A stretch of 64,000 bases of DNA from JAXGQD01 sp040766665 (lineage in GTDB: Bacteria > Bacillota > Clostridia > Saccharofermentanales > Fastidiosipilaceae): assembly GCA_040766665.1 (NCBI GenBank), contig JAXGQD010000004.1, positions 186,001 to 250,000 of the forward strand, given 5' to 3'. A model generated the notes under the pieces. It did not search any database. It saw nothing but the letters and a program-made list of their open reading frames with translations, and was not told where the DNA came from. The translations under genes and the position numbers were made by a program. This document shows, piece after piece, positions 54,418 through 63,272 of the stretch (position 1 is its first letter; each line of letters opens with the position of its first letter).

Positions 54418-55274
54418 CTAAGCCGATGCAACCGCCTTGTCTTCCTTCGAACCCGGGATGACGTCTGCTTTGACAAACTGTTCAATGATGGCGTTGGTCG
54501 GAGCAAACCTCGACACAAGCGCCGCAGTTAACACAGCCGTCCGGATTGATGACCGCCACCGACGATTCCATCGAAATCGTGTTTTCAGGGCAGGAGCTTT
54601 GACACATTTGGTGCAGCCGATGCAGGAAACGGTGCAGACTTTACGGGAGAAAGCGCCGGGCAGGGGATTGCGGCAGCGCACACTGAAACGTTTCGCGGGA
54701 TCCTGCATTGCAATGAGCTTTTTGGGGCAGGCCGCCACGCATTTTTCACAGCCGCGGCAACGCACCGGACTGATGACAGCCAGGCCGTTGATCATGTCAA
54801 TAGCTCCGAAGGGGCAGGCGCGTTGGCAGTCGGCTTTACCCAGACAACCGAAGTCACAGGCTTTTTGGCCGTTGAAGACCTGGGCTGCCGCCATACAGGA
54901 ATCGATACCGACGTAGTTGTATTTTTCACCGGCTTTGCTGCGGTCGCCATTGCAACGGACCACGGCTACTTTGCGAGAGGAAACGAGACCGACTTGGACG
55001 CCCATGATGCGACCGATGTTTTGCGCGGTGCTTTCGCCACCCGGCGTGCAGAGCGTCAATTCGACCTTGCCTTCAACCACGGCGGCTGCGTAGGCATCGC
55101 GGCCCGCTTGGCCGCAAGCGCCGCAATTGGCTCCGGGCAGGGCCTCACGCACCTCGTCGATGCGCGGGTCGGTTTCGACGTGAAGATTTTTGCCGCATAA
55201 CTCAGTATGATGCCAAACACCAATCCCAGACCTGCCATGATGGCCACCGCATTGCTGATTTGAGTGTAGTTCAT
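54418..55274 (-). CDS. rnfB: Rnf complex subunit B (ferredoxin-like), frame broken by indels
   Basis: Iron-sulfur subunit that accepts electrons from ferredoxin. The first part (from ATG 55274) is the membrane helix MNYTQISNAVAIMAGLGLVF. After a missing base at 55180-55182 the frame continues with EALPGANCGACGQAGRDAYA (the 4Fe-4S motif) and clusters CLGKADCQRACP, CRGCEKCVAACP and CIGCTKC. Near 54592-54599 two extra bases, and at 54502 one extra base, garble the final cluster (restored reading ACPENTISMESS...CVNCGACVEVCPTNA). The damage spares the rest and suggests sequence error. Last gene of the rnfCDGEAB operon. Confidence 0.88.
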
Positions 55275-55328
55275 GTTTAACCCTTTCTGTCCGGGGAGGT
55301 ACCCGGTCTTTGTTTTGCCACTAAGCGC

Positions 55329-55907
55329 TTACGCCAGACCCGTAAAGCCGAAGAAGGCCAGAGAGAGCAGCGAAGCAGCGATCAGTGAAGCCGGGAAGCC
55401 TTTGAAGGAGGGCGGGATGTCAGCCAGTTCCATACGTTCGCGGATACCCGAGAAGATGACGATGGCGACCATAAAGCCAAAACCGGCAAAAGCCCCGTTC
55501 AACACGGACATCAGCAAATCAAGCTGCTTGTCGATGTTCAGGATACAAACGCCTAAAACAGCGCAGTTGGTGGTGATGAGCGGCAGATACACACCCAGAG
55601 CTTTATAAAGTCCGGCGCTGGTCTTTTTGAGAAAGAGTTCAACAAATTGCACCAAGGCGGCGATGACTAAAATAAAGGAGAGGGTCTGCAAATAGCCTAA
55701 GCCCAGCGGATCGAGGATCCAGGCTTGGAGCATCCAGGTGATAGCAGATGAGACGGCCATAACGAAGACGACAGCCGCGCCCATGCCGATAGCGGTCGAG
55801 GTTTTTTTCGAAACGCCCAAGAAAGGGCAGATTCCCAAAAATTTGACCAGGATAACGTTTTCGATGAAAACGGAGGTGATAAAGGCGGTAAAAATGGCTT
55901 CAATCAT
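55329..55907 (-). CDS. rnfA: Rnf complex subunit A
   Basis: Integral membrane subunit of the ion-translocating ferredoxin:NAD+ oxidoreductase, 192 residues with six helices. It starts MIEAIFTAFITSVFIENVIL and contains KFLGICPFLGVSKK with the conserved cysteine that shares an intramembrane iron-sulfur cluster with RnfE, and YLPLITTNCAVLGVC. The first 4 bases overlap the rnfE stop. Confidence 0.94.
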   Translation of the reverse strand: MIEAIFTAFITSVFIENVILVKFLGICPFLGVSKKTSTAIGMGAAVVFVMAVSSAITWMLQAWILDPLGLGYLQTLSFILVIAALVQFVELFLKKTSAGLYKALGVYLPLITTNCAVLGVCILNIDKQLDLLMSVLNGAFAGFGFMVAIVIFSGIRERMELADIPPSFKGFPASLIAASLLSLAFFGFTGLA

Positions 55908-56596
55908 AGCGCGTCACCTTCCTTTGTTTCTTTACTGCTGCAGTTGTCACATTCATCACTTTCTGGGCAGTCCGTGCAGCCGGAGCCTTTACTCAAGTCC
56001 ACTTTGACCAGCTTTAACTTGTTCATTAAAGCGATGAGCAGACCAAAGGTGATGAATCCGCCCGGAGGCAGAATGGCGATCAGGGCAGGGGAGTAAGAGG
56101 CGCCCAGGATGTTCAAACCGAAAATACTGCCGGTGCCGATGAGCTCGCGGATGGCGGCCATCACGGTGAGGGCGATGGTGAATCCAATGCCCATTCCAAT
56201 GCCGTCCATAGCTGAGAGACCGACGCTGTTCTTTCCAGCAAAAGCCTCAGCTCTCGCCAGAATGATGCAGTTAACAACGATTAGCGGGATGTAGATACCC
56301 AGGGCTTTATCAAGGGCCGGGACATAAGCTTTGAGCAAGAGCTGCACAATCGTTACGAAGCCGGCGATGATGGTGACATAAGCCGGAATACGCACTTTAT
56401 CGGGGATGATTTTACGCAGTAGGGAAATCACCACGTTTGAGCCAAAGAGCACTAACGTGGTGGCCAGCCCCATGCCCACACCGTTGATTGCCGAAGTCGT
56501 GACAGCCAAGGTCGGACAGGTGCCAAGCACCAGACGGAATGTGGGGTTTTCTTCCCAAAGGCCATTAAGTAAGGTTTTAAAGGCTTTACCTTTCAT
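55904..56596 (-). CDS. rnfE: Rnf complex subunit E, with cysteine-rich tail
   Basis: Integral membrane partner of RnfA, 230 residues. The core has NPTFRLVLGTCPTLAVTTSA with the conserved cysteine and YIPLIVVNCIILARAEAFA. After the last helix a 33-residue tail carries five cysteines (CTDC, then CDNC and flanking residues), ending KETKEGDAL. The tail could bind metal at the cytoplasmic face; this is inference. It overlaps rnfA by 4 bases. Confidence 0.93.
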   Translation of the reverse strand: MKGKAFKTLLNGLWEENPTFRLVLGTCPTLAVTTSAINGVGMGLATTLVLFGSNVVISLLRKIIPDKVRIPAYVTIIAGFVTIVQLLLKAYVPALDKALGIYIPLIVVNCIILARAEAFAGKNSVGLSAMDGIGMGIGFTIALTVMAAIRELIGTGSIFGLNILGASYSPALIAILPPGGFITFGLLIALMNKLKLVKVDLSKGSGCTDCPESDECDNCSSKETKEGDAL

Positions 56597-56598
56597 GA

Positions 56599-58164
56599 TT
56601 AAGCTCCCTCCTTCGCCAGAATAGCAGCCAGGTCCAGACCTGACTGGGCGGCAGACGTGACCGCTTGAGATGTGATGGTTGCAGAAGCAATCGCATCGAT
56701 TTCGTGGGCGGCTCCTGTACCCATGCCGGCTTTTGCCACGGTCAAGGGGGGCGTACCCAACTTGCCGTTATAGCGTTCATAGAATTCCGGTGCAGCAGCA
56801 TTGGCTCCGAGACCCGGGGTTTCGGTGTTGCTGATGAGGCGCAAGCCTGAAACACTAAGATTTTCAGCTTCGACGCCGAGCATGACACGAATCGTGCCAC
56901 CGTAGCCTTTGGTGTCGATGATGAAGACGTAGCCGACGGTTTTGCCATCTGCTTCTGCGCGATAGACTTCCTGAACCTGATTGCTGCTATCTTTCGCAGC
57001 GGCTCCTTCAATAAGCGTGAAACTTTGTGCTGTAGGCATGACTTCTTGCTGCAGCGCAACCTGATCGGCGACACCGCGCGCGGCGATGGTCGGGGCGGTC
57101 ATTTGGTAGACAAAGGCTAGCAATAGCGTCGTAAAAAAGCAGATAAAGAAAAGGGAAACAGCAGGACTAAGCAGTTTTTCATTGACTTTCAATCCTCCAA
57201 ACGTTCTGGGTGCTGTGAAGCGGTCAATCAGGGGAACCAGCAGATTCATAATCAGAATCGAATAGGAAACGCCCTCCGGATAACCGCCGAAGCGTCTGAT
57301 GATAAAGCTGAGGAAACCGCAGCCCAGAGCAAAGATGACCTCGCCCTTGATGCTCATCGGTGAAGTGGTGTAATCGTTCGCCATAAAGAAGGCGCCGAGA
57401 ATCAAACCACCGGACATGATTTGGAAAAGAAAATCGCCCTGCATGAAGCCTTCGGCCGAAAACATCGTGCCCAGTAAACCGGCACTTAGTGTATAGATGA
57501 CAGGGATATGCCAGCTGATGACTTTGCGGATCAGCAGGTAGGCACCGCCCAGCAAAATCGCCAGCGTCGAAGCTTCACCCAGACAGCCACCGATTTGATT
57601 GATGAAGAGCTCCAAGTGAGAGGGAAGACCGGCCGCCACATCTGTCACCCCTGCGGCAATTTCTTGTTTGTAAACCGTCAAAGGCGTAGCGGAGGATACC
57701 GCGTCCGCACCTTTGATAACGTAGGAAGTCATCTGCACAGGCCAGGACGCCATCAGCATCGCACGTGCTGCCAGCGCCGGATTGATAAAGTTGGAGCCGA
57801 TGCCTCCGAAGAGCATTTTCACCACGATAATGGCAAAAGCCGAGCCGATGACCATCATCCACCAAGGCACCAGAGACGAAACGTTGAGCGCCAGCAAAAG
57901 CCCCGTCACCAAGGCGCTTAGGTCACCAATAGTCTGCGGCTTTTTCATGAAATGATTCCAGAGGTATTCACTGAGCACTGCAGCAGCCATCGCCACGACG
58001 ATGAGCACAGCCGCACGCCAACCATAGTTGTAAATCGAAACCAGCGAAGCCGGTGCCAGCGCGATTAACACGTCACGCATCAGCGTGGAGGTGTTGGTTT
58101 CGCGCCTGATATGCGGTGAAGAACCACCGGTCAGGATGAATTTTTGTTCTAATACTTCTGCCAT
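56599..58164 (-). CDS. rnfD-rnfG: Rnf complex subunits D and G, read as one frame
   Basis: The open frame of 521 residues joins RnfD (1-325; SSPHIRRETNTSTLMRDVLI, many helices, DAVSSATPLTVYK with the Thr that carries covalent FMN) to RnfG (about 328-521; one helix, then the external flavin domain with ETPGLGANA and SATITSQAV, the FMN-attachment motif). The join is suspicious. At 57182 an ATG with GGAGG 10 bases upstream lies in another frame, and one more A in the five-A run after it would give an RnfG starting MKKLLSPAVSL and an RnfD ending at a TAG at 57169-57167. Two separate genes are therefore likelier. Confidence 0.87.
   Translation of the reverse strand: MAEVLEQKFILTGGSSPHIRRETNTSTLMRDVLIALAPASLVSIYNYGWRAAVLIVVAMAAAVLSEYLWNHFMKKPQTIGDLSALVTGLLLALNVSSLVPWWMMVIGSAFAIIVVKMLFGGIGSNFINPALAARAMLMASWPVQMTSYVIKGADAVSSATPLTVYKQEIAAGVTDVAAGLPSHLELFINQIGGCLGEASTLAILLGGAYLLIRKVISWHIPVIYTLSAGLLGTMFSAEGFMQGDFLFQIMSGGLILGAFFMANDYTTSPMSIKGEVIFALGCGFLSFIIRRFGGYPEGVSYSILIMNLLVPLIDRFTAPRTFGGLKVNEKLLSPAVSLFFICFFTTLLLAFVYQMTAPTIAARGVADQVALQQEVMPTAQSFTLIEGAAAKDSSNQVQEVYRAEADGKTVGYVFIIDTKGYGGTIRVMLGVEAENLSVSGLRLISNTETPGLGANAAAPEFYERYNGKLGTPPLTVAKAGMGTGAAHEIDAIASATITSQAVTSAAQSGLDLAAILAKEGA
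57180..57198 (-). promoter_or_regulatory. internal ribosome-binding site and start of rnfG
   Basis: On the minus strand GGAGG (57198-57194) is followed 10-11 bases later by ATG (57182-57180) and five A. This site would be needless in a true RnfD-RnfG fusion. Confidence 0.6.
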
Positions 58165-58166
58165 GC

Positions 58167-59564
58167 TCAGGCCTCCTTCTTCGTTTGATCGTCTTTGAGA
58201 CCCTGTGCTGCCAGCGCCGCCTCGGCATTACGTTTCGCAATGTCGCGCACTTGCTGATTGCGGTATTTAGCCTTACCCATACGGAAAGACTGCACGAGAT
58301 AACGCGAAGCAGGGCAGACGTAAACGCAGGAACCGCATTCGATACAATCCATCAAATGAAGATCGACTGCTTCCTGATAACGTTCGTTGACCACCATCAG
58401 ATTAATGGCAAAAGGCTGCAAAGCAATCGGACAAACCTGCGCACAGCGGCTGCAGCGGATGCAAGCCGACTCGGTCGCCGTATTGATTTCATCCTTGCTC
58501 ATCGCCAAAACCGCATTGGTCTGGCGCAGCACGGTATTCTCCGGCGCAATCTGCGAGACACCCATCATTGGGCCGCCCATGATGACTTTTGCCGGTTCCT
58601 CAACGAAACCACCACAATAATCAAAGACTTCCTTCAGTGAAGTACCCACAGGCACCCAGATGTTTTTCGGGTTGCGAATGCAATTCCCATCAACGGTGAT
58701 GCGTCGTCTGACCAGCGGCATGCCCGTTTCAAAGTATTCGGCAAAATACGAAACCGTATTTATACTCAATACCAAAACCCCAATGCTGGAGGGCAACTTA
58801 CCCGAAGGCAGTTCACGTCCGGTCATGGCATAAATTAACTGTTTTTCACCGCCCTGAGGATAACGGGTCTGCAATTTCATGACATCGATGTGCGGATCAT
58901 CCTCCGCCGCTTTGATCAGTCGGTCAATTGCTGTTTGTTTGTTATCTTCAATCCCGATGATGGCATTTTCTATCCCTGTCATTTCCAGGGCTAAGTTAAT
59001 GCCGCGAATCACCTGTAAAGGATTCTCAATCATTTCGCGGTAGTCGGAGGTGATGTAAGGCTCACATTCCGCACCGTTAATCAGCAGGACATCAAACTTG
59101 TCGCCCGGAGGAGGTGTCAGCTTGAAGTACGTGGGGAAGCCTGCACCACCTAAACCGACCAGTCCCGAATCACGGATGGCCTGAATCATCTTGGCCGGCT
59201 CCTTCGTGCTAATCGGTTTTAAATCGGGATGTTTGGCCTGTTCACCATCCGAATTAATAATCACGGAGGTGATTCGCTCACCATTGGCTGCCGGTTCCGG
59301 ACGAACCGCTTCCACCGTTCCGGAAACCGATGCGTGGATCGGCACAGACAGCGGCGCTTTGGAATCACCGATGATCTGACCGACATAGACATAGTCTCCC
59401 TTGGCCACCGTCGGAGTACATTCCGCGCCGATATGCTGGCGCATCGGTATGACTACCTTGGCCGGTATCGGCAAAACCTCCGATTCATGGTCAGCCGTCC
59501 GCTTGTGCTCAGGCGGATGAATGCCGCCTCGAAATTTCTTAATCGACTTAAGCAATGACGTCAC
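58167..59564 (-). CDS. rnfC: Rnf complex subunit C
   Basis: Peripheral NADH-binding subunit, 465 residues. Features in order: an N-terminal barrel-sandwich region, GLVGLGGAGFPTYFKL (FMN/NADH-binding loop), LINGAECEPYIT, and two 4Fe-4S motifs CIRCSRCAQVCP and CIECGSCVYVCP near 375-425. First gene of the rnf operon; rnfD starts 2 bases after its stop. AAAGAGGTG precedes the ATG. The complex conserves energy as an ion gradient while moving electrons from ferredoxin to NAD+. Confidence 0.95.
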   Translation of the reverse strand: MTSLLKSIKKFRGGIHPPEHKRTADHESEVLPIPAKVVIPMRQHIGAECTPTVAKGDYVYVGQIIGDSKAPLSVPIHASVSGTVEAVRPEPAANGERITSVIINSDGEQAKHPDLKPISTKEPAKMIQAIRDSGLVGLGGAGFPTYFKLTPPPGDKFDVLLINGAECEPYITSDYREMIENPLQVIRGINLALEMTGIENAIIGIEDNKQTAIDRLIKAAEDDPHIDVMKLQTRYPQGGEKQLIYAMTGRELPSGKLPSSIGVLVLSINTVSYFAEYFETGMPLVRRRITVDGNCIRNPKNIWVPVGTSLKEVFDYCGGFVEEPAKVIMGGPMMGVSQIAPENTVLRQTNAVLAMSKDEINTATESACIRCSRCAQVCPIALQPFAINLMVVNERYQEAVDLHLMDCIECGSCVYVCPASRYLVQSFRMGKAKYRNQQVRDIAKRNAEAALAAQGLKDDQTKKEA

Positions 59565-59652
59565 CTCTTTAAAATAAAATATTCAACTTGTATCAGGCGA
59601 GAACTCTATTTTGTGTCTCTACTCATTTGCATAAATCGATTCGCTAAAAAAC

Positions 59653-59676
59653 TAACAATTTAATGCAAACTGTCAA
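59653..59676 (-). promoter_or_regulatory. possible -35 region of the rnf operon
   Basis: On the minus strand TTGACA (59676-59671) is clear; the best -10 at 17 bases (AGTTTT) is poor, so only the -35 is supported. Confidence 0.35.
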
Positions 59677-59808
59677 GAGAATATTATGTTTTAAGATGAT
59701 GTTCGTCAAGTGTTACAGCTCACAGTTTCGCGGCTTTTTGGATATGCGACTTAGGTTTTTGGGGCGTCGCTTTGGGTGCGGAGATGCGGTGTGCTTTCTG
59801 TGGGGGTC

Positions 59809-59938
59809 ATGGCAAAAATTACGCCAATCCAATTTGACGAGCAATTTTTGGGCTATAAATCAGTCGCTTTCAGTATTATGTGACATTTTTTACGCAAAAC
59901 CAATTTCAAAATCTCGACCGCTTGGATTAGCGAAAAAA
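59809..59938 (+). repeat. composite dispersed repeat, left part, cut by the IS110-type element
   Basis: Aligns with 15148-15277: ATGGCAAAAATT, AATCCAA, a middle section ending in TTTTTACGC and CCAATTTCAAA, then the left half of unit B1, CGCTTGGATTAGCGAAAAAA. The right part continues at 61528 beyond the element. Confidence 0.75.
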
Positions 59939-60014
59939 CTGTTATGAAGTGACCCTTGTCAAGTATGTTTTTTATTCCGATTACATCATTTTTAAAACTC
60001 CCTTCCTAGAGGAA

Positions 60015-60203
60015 GGTTCAGAGGTTTGATTCGACAGTTCTCGGCATTGGCCATTCTGTTATACGCGGATTCGGTCATCCTTACCGCAGGTCAATGGTTC
60101 GCCGTGGAGTTCTACAGTCTTACGACGTGAATCACAGTTTCCTGTGTCAACAACTTTTTTTCGTAGTCACTCGAACCTGTCTGTCCATCAAAACCTCTGA
60201 ACC
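60015..60203 (-). ncRNA. predicted bridge/seek RNA of the IS110-type element
   Basis: No homology search was possible; this is a structural prediction. Arms GGTTCAGAGGTTT (60015-60027) and AAACCTCTGAACC (60191-60203) pair perfectly over 13 bp. On the minus strand, inside lies a stem (GAGT/ACTC and CTAC/GTAG) that opens into an internal loop and ends in CACAG-GAAA-CTGTG, a GNRA tetraloop hairpin. One loop strand contains CGAAAAAA, equal to the left target flank (59931-59938). The other contains CGTAAGAC, complementary to GTCTTACG at 61526-61533. A second hairpin region has ATAACAG, complementary to CTGTTAT at the element's left end (59939-59945). Confidence 0.6.
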
Positions 60204-60266
60204 TCCCTCCAGACATGGTGTCATGGATCTTTACTTTTGCTGTCTCTGCTGTTTGTGATCTGTTTT

Positions 60267-61425
60267 TTATCTTGTGGTTATTTGTACCGGTTCTCGGTGT
60301 TCTGTCATCATCCCCCAAACGAAACCGGCTAACTCTCGGGCGATAGCCGTTACCGCAACATTGTGTTTTTTGGACTGACGTTTCATGCGGTAGAATTTGC
60401 GCCTCAAGCGTTCGCTCGCACGATCCGCATACGCAATAACATCGGGCGCCTTTCCTTCTTGTCGTTTTCGTAAATCGCGAGACTTTTGCCCAATAGACCC
60501 TCGGGTATAACACTGAGCGGCTTCTACAAGCACTCTTCGGATATGGGTGTTTCCTGCTTTCGTAATGCTCGTTCGAATTTGTGTATCTCCACTGGAGTGC
60601 TCACCTGGAACCAATCCAAGATAGGCGGCATAGTGGGCGGCTGTTCTAAACCGTTGGAAATCACTCGTTTCCACCAGAATGGTCATCGCACTATAAGTCT
60701 TAATCCCTACGAAACAACGAAGCTGTTCTACTTTTTCTCGGTAGGCATCGAGTTCAGCAAACTCTTCTATCCGTCGATCAAAGGCGTCCAGCTTGTCACT
60801 CAGTTGCCGATAGCTCGAGAGGTATTCTTGCGAGTCTCCTTCAGAATCGGATCTAATGACAAACGACTGAGCCAGGTTAAATGGGCCGCCGTCCAGTAGC
60901 TTTTGTTACCGTCATACGCTTGGCCATTACGAAGACAAAGTCCCTGAATCTCTTGCTTGAGCATTTTGAACTTCTTTTTGTGGTCGTCTCGCATACGGAT
61001 GTACTGCTTGACCATGTCATCTTGAACGCTTGGGATATAGACGAGACTGTAAGTGCCATAGGCCAAGCTTTTGGCAATCTTTTCGGCATCGAGACGATCC
61101 GTCTTGATGCGATGTTTTGGTACCGGGGCATGCTGCTTGGCGCCATGATATGACAGGTGATGCCTTTTTGGCGCAACTGATAATAGAGGGTATAGCCCAT
61201 GCAACCCGCCTCATAGCCACAGATGAAGCTGACCTCGTCCTTGTCCGGATGTTGTAGAGGAAATTTTCTTCAATACGATTCAGATACTTCTCGATCAGTT
61301 GACTGTCTGCATCCAAAGTCGTGTGAGCAAAGAGTTTGTCCTCTCCAGAACATACTAGGTTCTAAGCAGCACAGGGTGTAGCTGTTTTTGTGGACATCGA
61401 TTCCGACATAAATTATACTTTTCAT
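60267..61425 (-). pseudogene. IS110-family DEDD transposase, frameshifted
   Basis: Starts MKSIIYVGIDVHKNSYTLCC at ATG 61425 (RuvC-like domain with the first catalytic Asp in GIDVHK). Pieces in other frames continue with DADSQLIEKYLNRIEENFLY, KTDRLDAEKIAKSLAYGTYS (a conserved DEDD segment) and the C-terminal Transposase_20 domain TAAHYAAYLGLVPGEHSSGD with its conserved Ser region. At least three frame changes are needed. GAGGT lies before the ATG. As essential genes here carry similar indels, whether it is truly dead is undecided. Confidence 0.85.
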
Positions 61426-61527
61426 TGAGTGACCTCCATTGTATGCGGTAATGCCGCTGGCTGTTTAACACATTCCAGACTAACGGATAAATCCACGTTG
61501 TTGCAATGCGGGGTCACTTCATATTGT

Positions 61528-61677
61528 CTTACGGTAATTTAGGCATTTGACTTCACTTTGGGGCCTTTGGTGGGGGGCTGGCTTGGATTGTCGGAAATTT
61601 TGTCGGATTTTCAGTGTTGCAGCGCGACCTGCGAAGATCTAGAAGGGCGTCGCAGCCAGCCCAGGCAATGCGGCGCA
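61528..61677 (+). repeat. composite dispersed repeat, right part
   Basis: Continues unit B1 with CTTACGGTAATTTAGGCATT and TGACTTCACTTT, then unit B2 (CTTGGATTGTCGGAAATTTT, GTCGGATTTTCAG, 61582-61613) and one GTCGC hairpin whose right arm has drifted (61649-61677). Confidence 0.7.
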
Positions 61678-61790
61678 TTAAAATCGCGCGTCCTGAGCGG
61701 CTTGGGAGACGCGCACCGCTCAAACCTTATCGAAACTTTACGCTGAGGGAAAATAATGAGCAGCCTTGTAGCCAGAATACAGCTGCCATT

Positions 61791-61819
61791 TTTTCACTCA
61801 GCGTAAACCCTGTTATAAT
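61791..61819 (+). promoter_or_regulatory. probable promoter of murT
   Basis: A perfect TATAAT (61814-61819) with a weak -35 (TTTTCA, 61791-61796) at 17 bases. Confidence 0.45.
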
Positions 61820-61859
61820 GAACCCAGCTACAAAAATCTCATTTGAAAGTGGTTCAGCC

Positions 61860-63272
61860 TTGAAAAAAACACTGCGCTTTTACCTTGCGATGCTGGTGGG
61901 AAAAACCAGTCATTTTGCCCTCGGTCTCTTGGGCAAAAACGCCTTCTATCCCGGAAAATTCACCTATCAGATCTGCCCCGACTTTTTGGGTATCATCGAG
62001 CTGCCCAAAACCGTCATCGCCGTGACCGGGACAAACGGAAAAACGACTGTAACAAATCTCCTAGCCGATTGCTTTAAACAACTCAATTACAATTTTTGCT
62101 CCAACGTCGCGGGTTCCAATAAAGTTTCCGCCACCATATCACTGCTCCTTGGGCATACCAGCTGGGGCGGAAAAGCTCAATGCGATATCGCCCTCTTGGA
62201 AGTGGACGAGAAAAGTACGGACAAAATCTTCAAATATGTGAAGCCGCAGTATCTCGTGACGACCAATCTGTATAGAGACTCCTATAAGAATAACGGTCAC
62301 GCCGAGTTCATCGCGGACTTTTTGAACAGAAATATCCCGGACAGCACGACCCTGATTGTCAATGCTGATGACCTCTTGAGTTCCGGCCTTAAAGCGCATA
62401 ATCCGCATCGCTACTACAGCGTTGATCCGATTGAAGGGGAGCAGGAAGAGCGTCAGTCAATCGTGAAAGATATTCAGAATTGCCCGCAGTGTGACCACAA
62501 GCTACAGGCGGATTTTGTGCGCTACCATCATATCGGGCGCTATCATTGCGAGCACTGTGGATTCCGGAGTCCGGAAGCGGATTATCGGGTGACGGGTGTG
62601 GATTTTGCCGATCAGAGCATGCGCCTGCGCAGCGCAGACGGGGAGTTTGAGTATCGTTTTGCCATTAATAACGACACCGATGTTTATAACGCGGCTGCCG
62701 CGATTAGCCTGCTTTCGGAGTTGGGTATCAAGCCCAAACGCATTCGCGAATTACTGTCCGGTTTGGCTGTTACCAAGTCACGCTACAATCGTAGTCAGGT
62801 CGGTGAGTTCAGCCTCACGCTCATGATGGCAAAAGGCAGCAACCCCATCGCCACCTCCCGTGTCTTCGACTATATCCGTAAACAAGAAGGCCCCATGGGC
62901 CTCATCATCATGAACCATGAAATCGAGCCGGACGAAAAAAATGTCGTCTTCACCGCCTGGTATCACGATACGGATTGCCAGTATCTGGCTGTACCAACCG
63001 TCGCGCAGATCGTCGCGGTAGGCAAACAGGCCGAAGACCTGAAAGTGGCTTTGCTGCTAGCAGGGGTTGCAGAGGAACGCATCACGACTTGCCGCTCTAT
63101 CTCGGACAGCCCCGAACAATTGGATTTGGAGAAGCTGCGCCACATCTATGTCCTTTATGACACGGAAACAACAGCGGCGGCACAAGCCCTGCAGGCACCA
63201 GTTATCAGAAAACTGGAGCAATATTTGGCCGAAGGCAAAACCGTCACCCCTGCGAAGGAGGCCGCATTTTGA
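61860..63272 (+). CDS. murT: lipid II isoglutaminyl synthase subunit MurT
   Basis: Mur-ligase-like subunit that activates the second-position glutamate of lipid II so that it can be amidated; 470 residues from the chosen start. The P-loop is AVTGTNGKTTVTNLLAD, followed by LLEVDEKSTDK and NADDLLSS. The zinc-ribbon insertion typical of MurT is visible as CPQC...CEHCGF. The C-terminal domain (DUF1727) begins near TKSRYNRSQ. I chose TTG 61860 because an ATG at 61818 overlaps the -10 element and has no Shine-Dalgarno site; the longer open frame covers repeats. The stop overlaps the next start by 4 bases. Confidence 0.92.
   Translation: MKKTLRFYLAMLVGKTSHFALGLLGKNAFYPGKFTYQICPDFLGIIELPKTVIAVTGTNGKTTVTNLLADCFKQLNYNFCSNVAGSNKVSATISLLLGHTSWGGKAQCDIALLEVDEKSTDKIFKYVKPQYLVTTNLYRDSYKNNGHAEFIADFLNRNIPDSTTLIVNADDLLSSGLKAHNPHRYYSVDPIEGEQEERQSIVKDIQNCPQCDHKLQADFVRYHHIGRYHCEHCGFRSPEADYRVTGVDFADQSMRLRSADGEFEYRFAINNDTDVYNAAAAISLLSELGIKPKRIRELLSGLAVTKSRYNRSQVGEFSLTLMMAKGSNPIATSRVFDYIRKQEGPMGLIIMNHEIEPDEKNVVFTAWYHDTDCQYLAVPTVAQIVAVGKQAEDLKVALLLAGVAEERITTCRSISDSPEQLDLEKLRHIYVLYDTETTAAAQALQAPVIRKLEQYLAEGKTVTPAKEAAF

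Larger units (their letters stand above)
59939..61529 (-). mobile_element. IS110-family (IS1111-group-like) insertion sequence
   Basis: About 1.59 kb, lying between two CT dinucleotides (59939-59940 and 61528-61529). Subterminal 12-bp inverted repeats, ATGAAGTGACCC (59944-59955) and GGGTCACTTCAT (61511-61522), are characteristic of the IS1111 group. Removing it joins CGAAAAAA-CT-TACGG, which matches the intact repeat at 15270-15284. It contains a DEDD transposase on the minus strand and a ~310-base non-coding segment downstream of it. Confidence 0.85.

Noticed and set aside
54437..55200. Plus-strand frames opposite rnfB
   Set aside because: Shadows of the cysteine-rich rnfB sequence, which matches a known family on the minus strand.
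60112..60513. 133-residue minus-strand frame at the 3' side of the IS110 transposase
   Set aside because: It crosses the transposase stop and the predicted structured RNA; the other frame contains the Transposase_20 domain.
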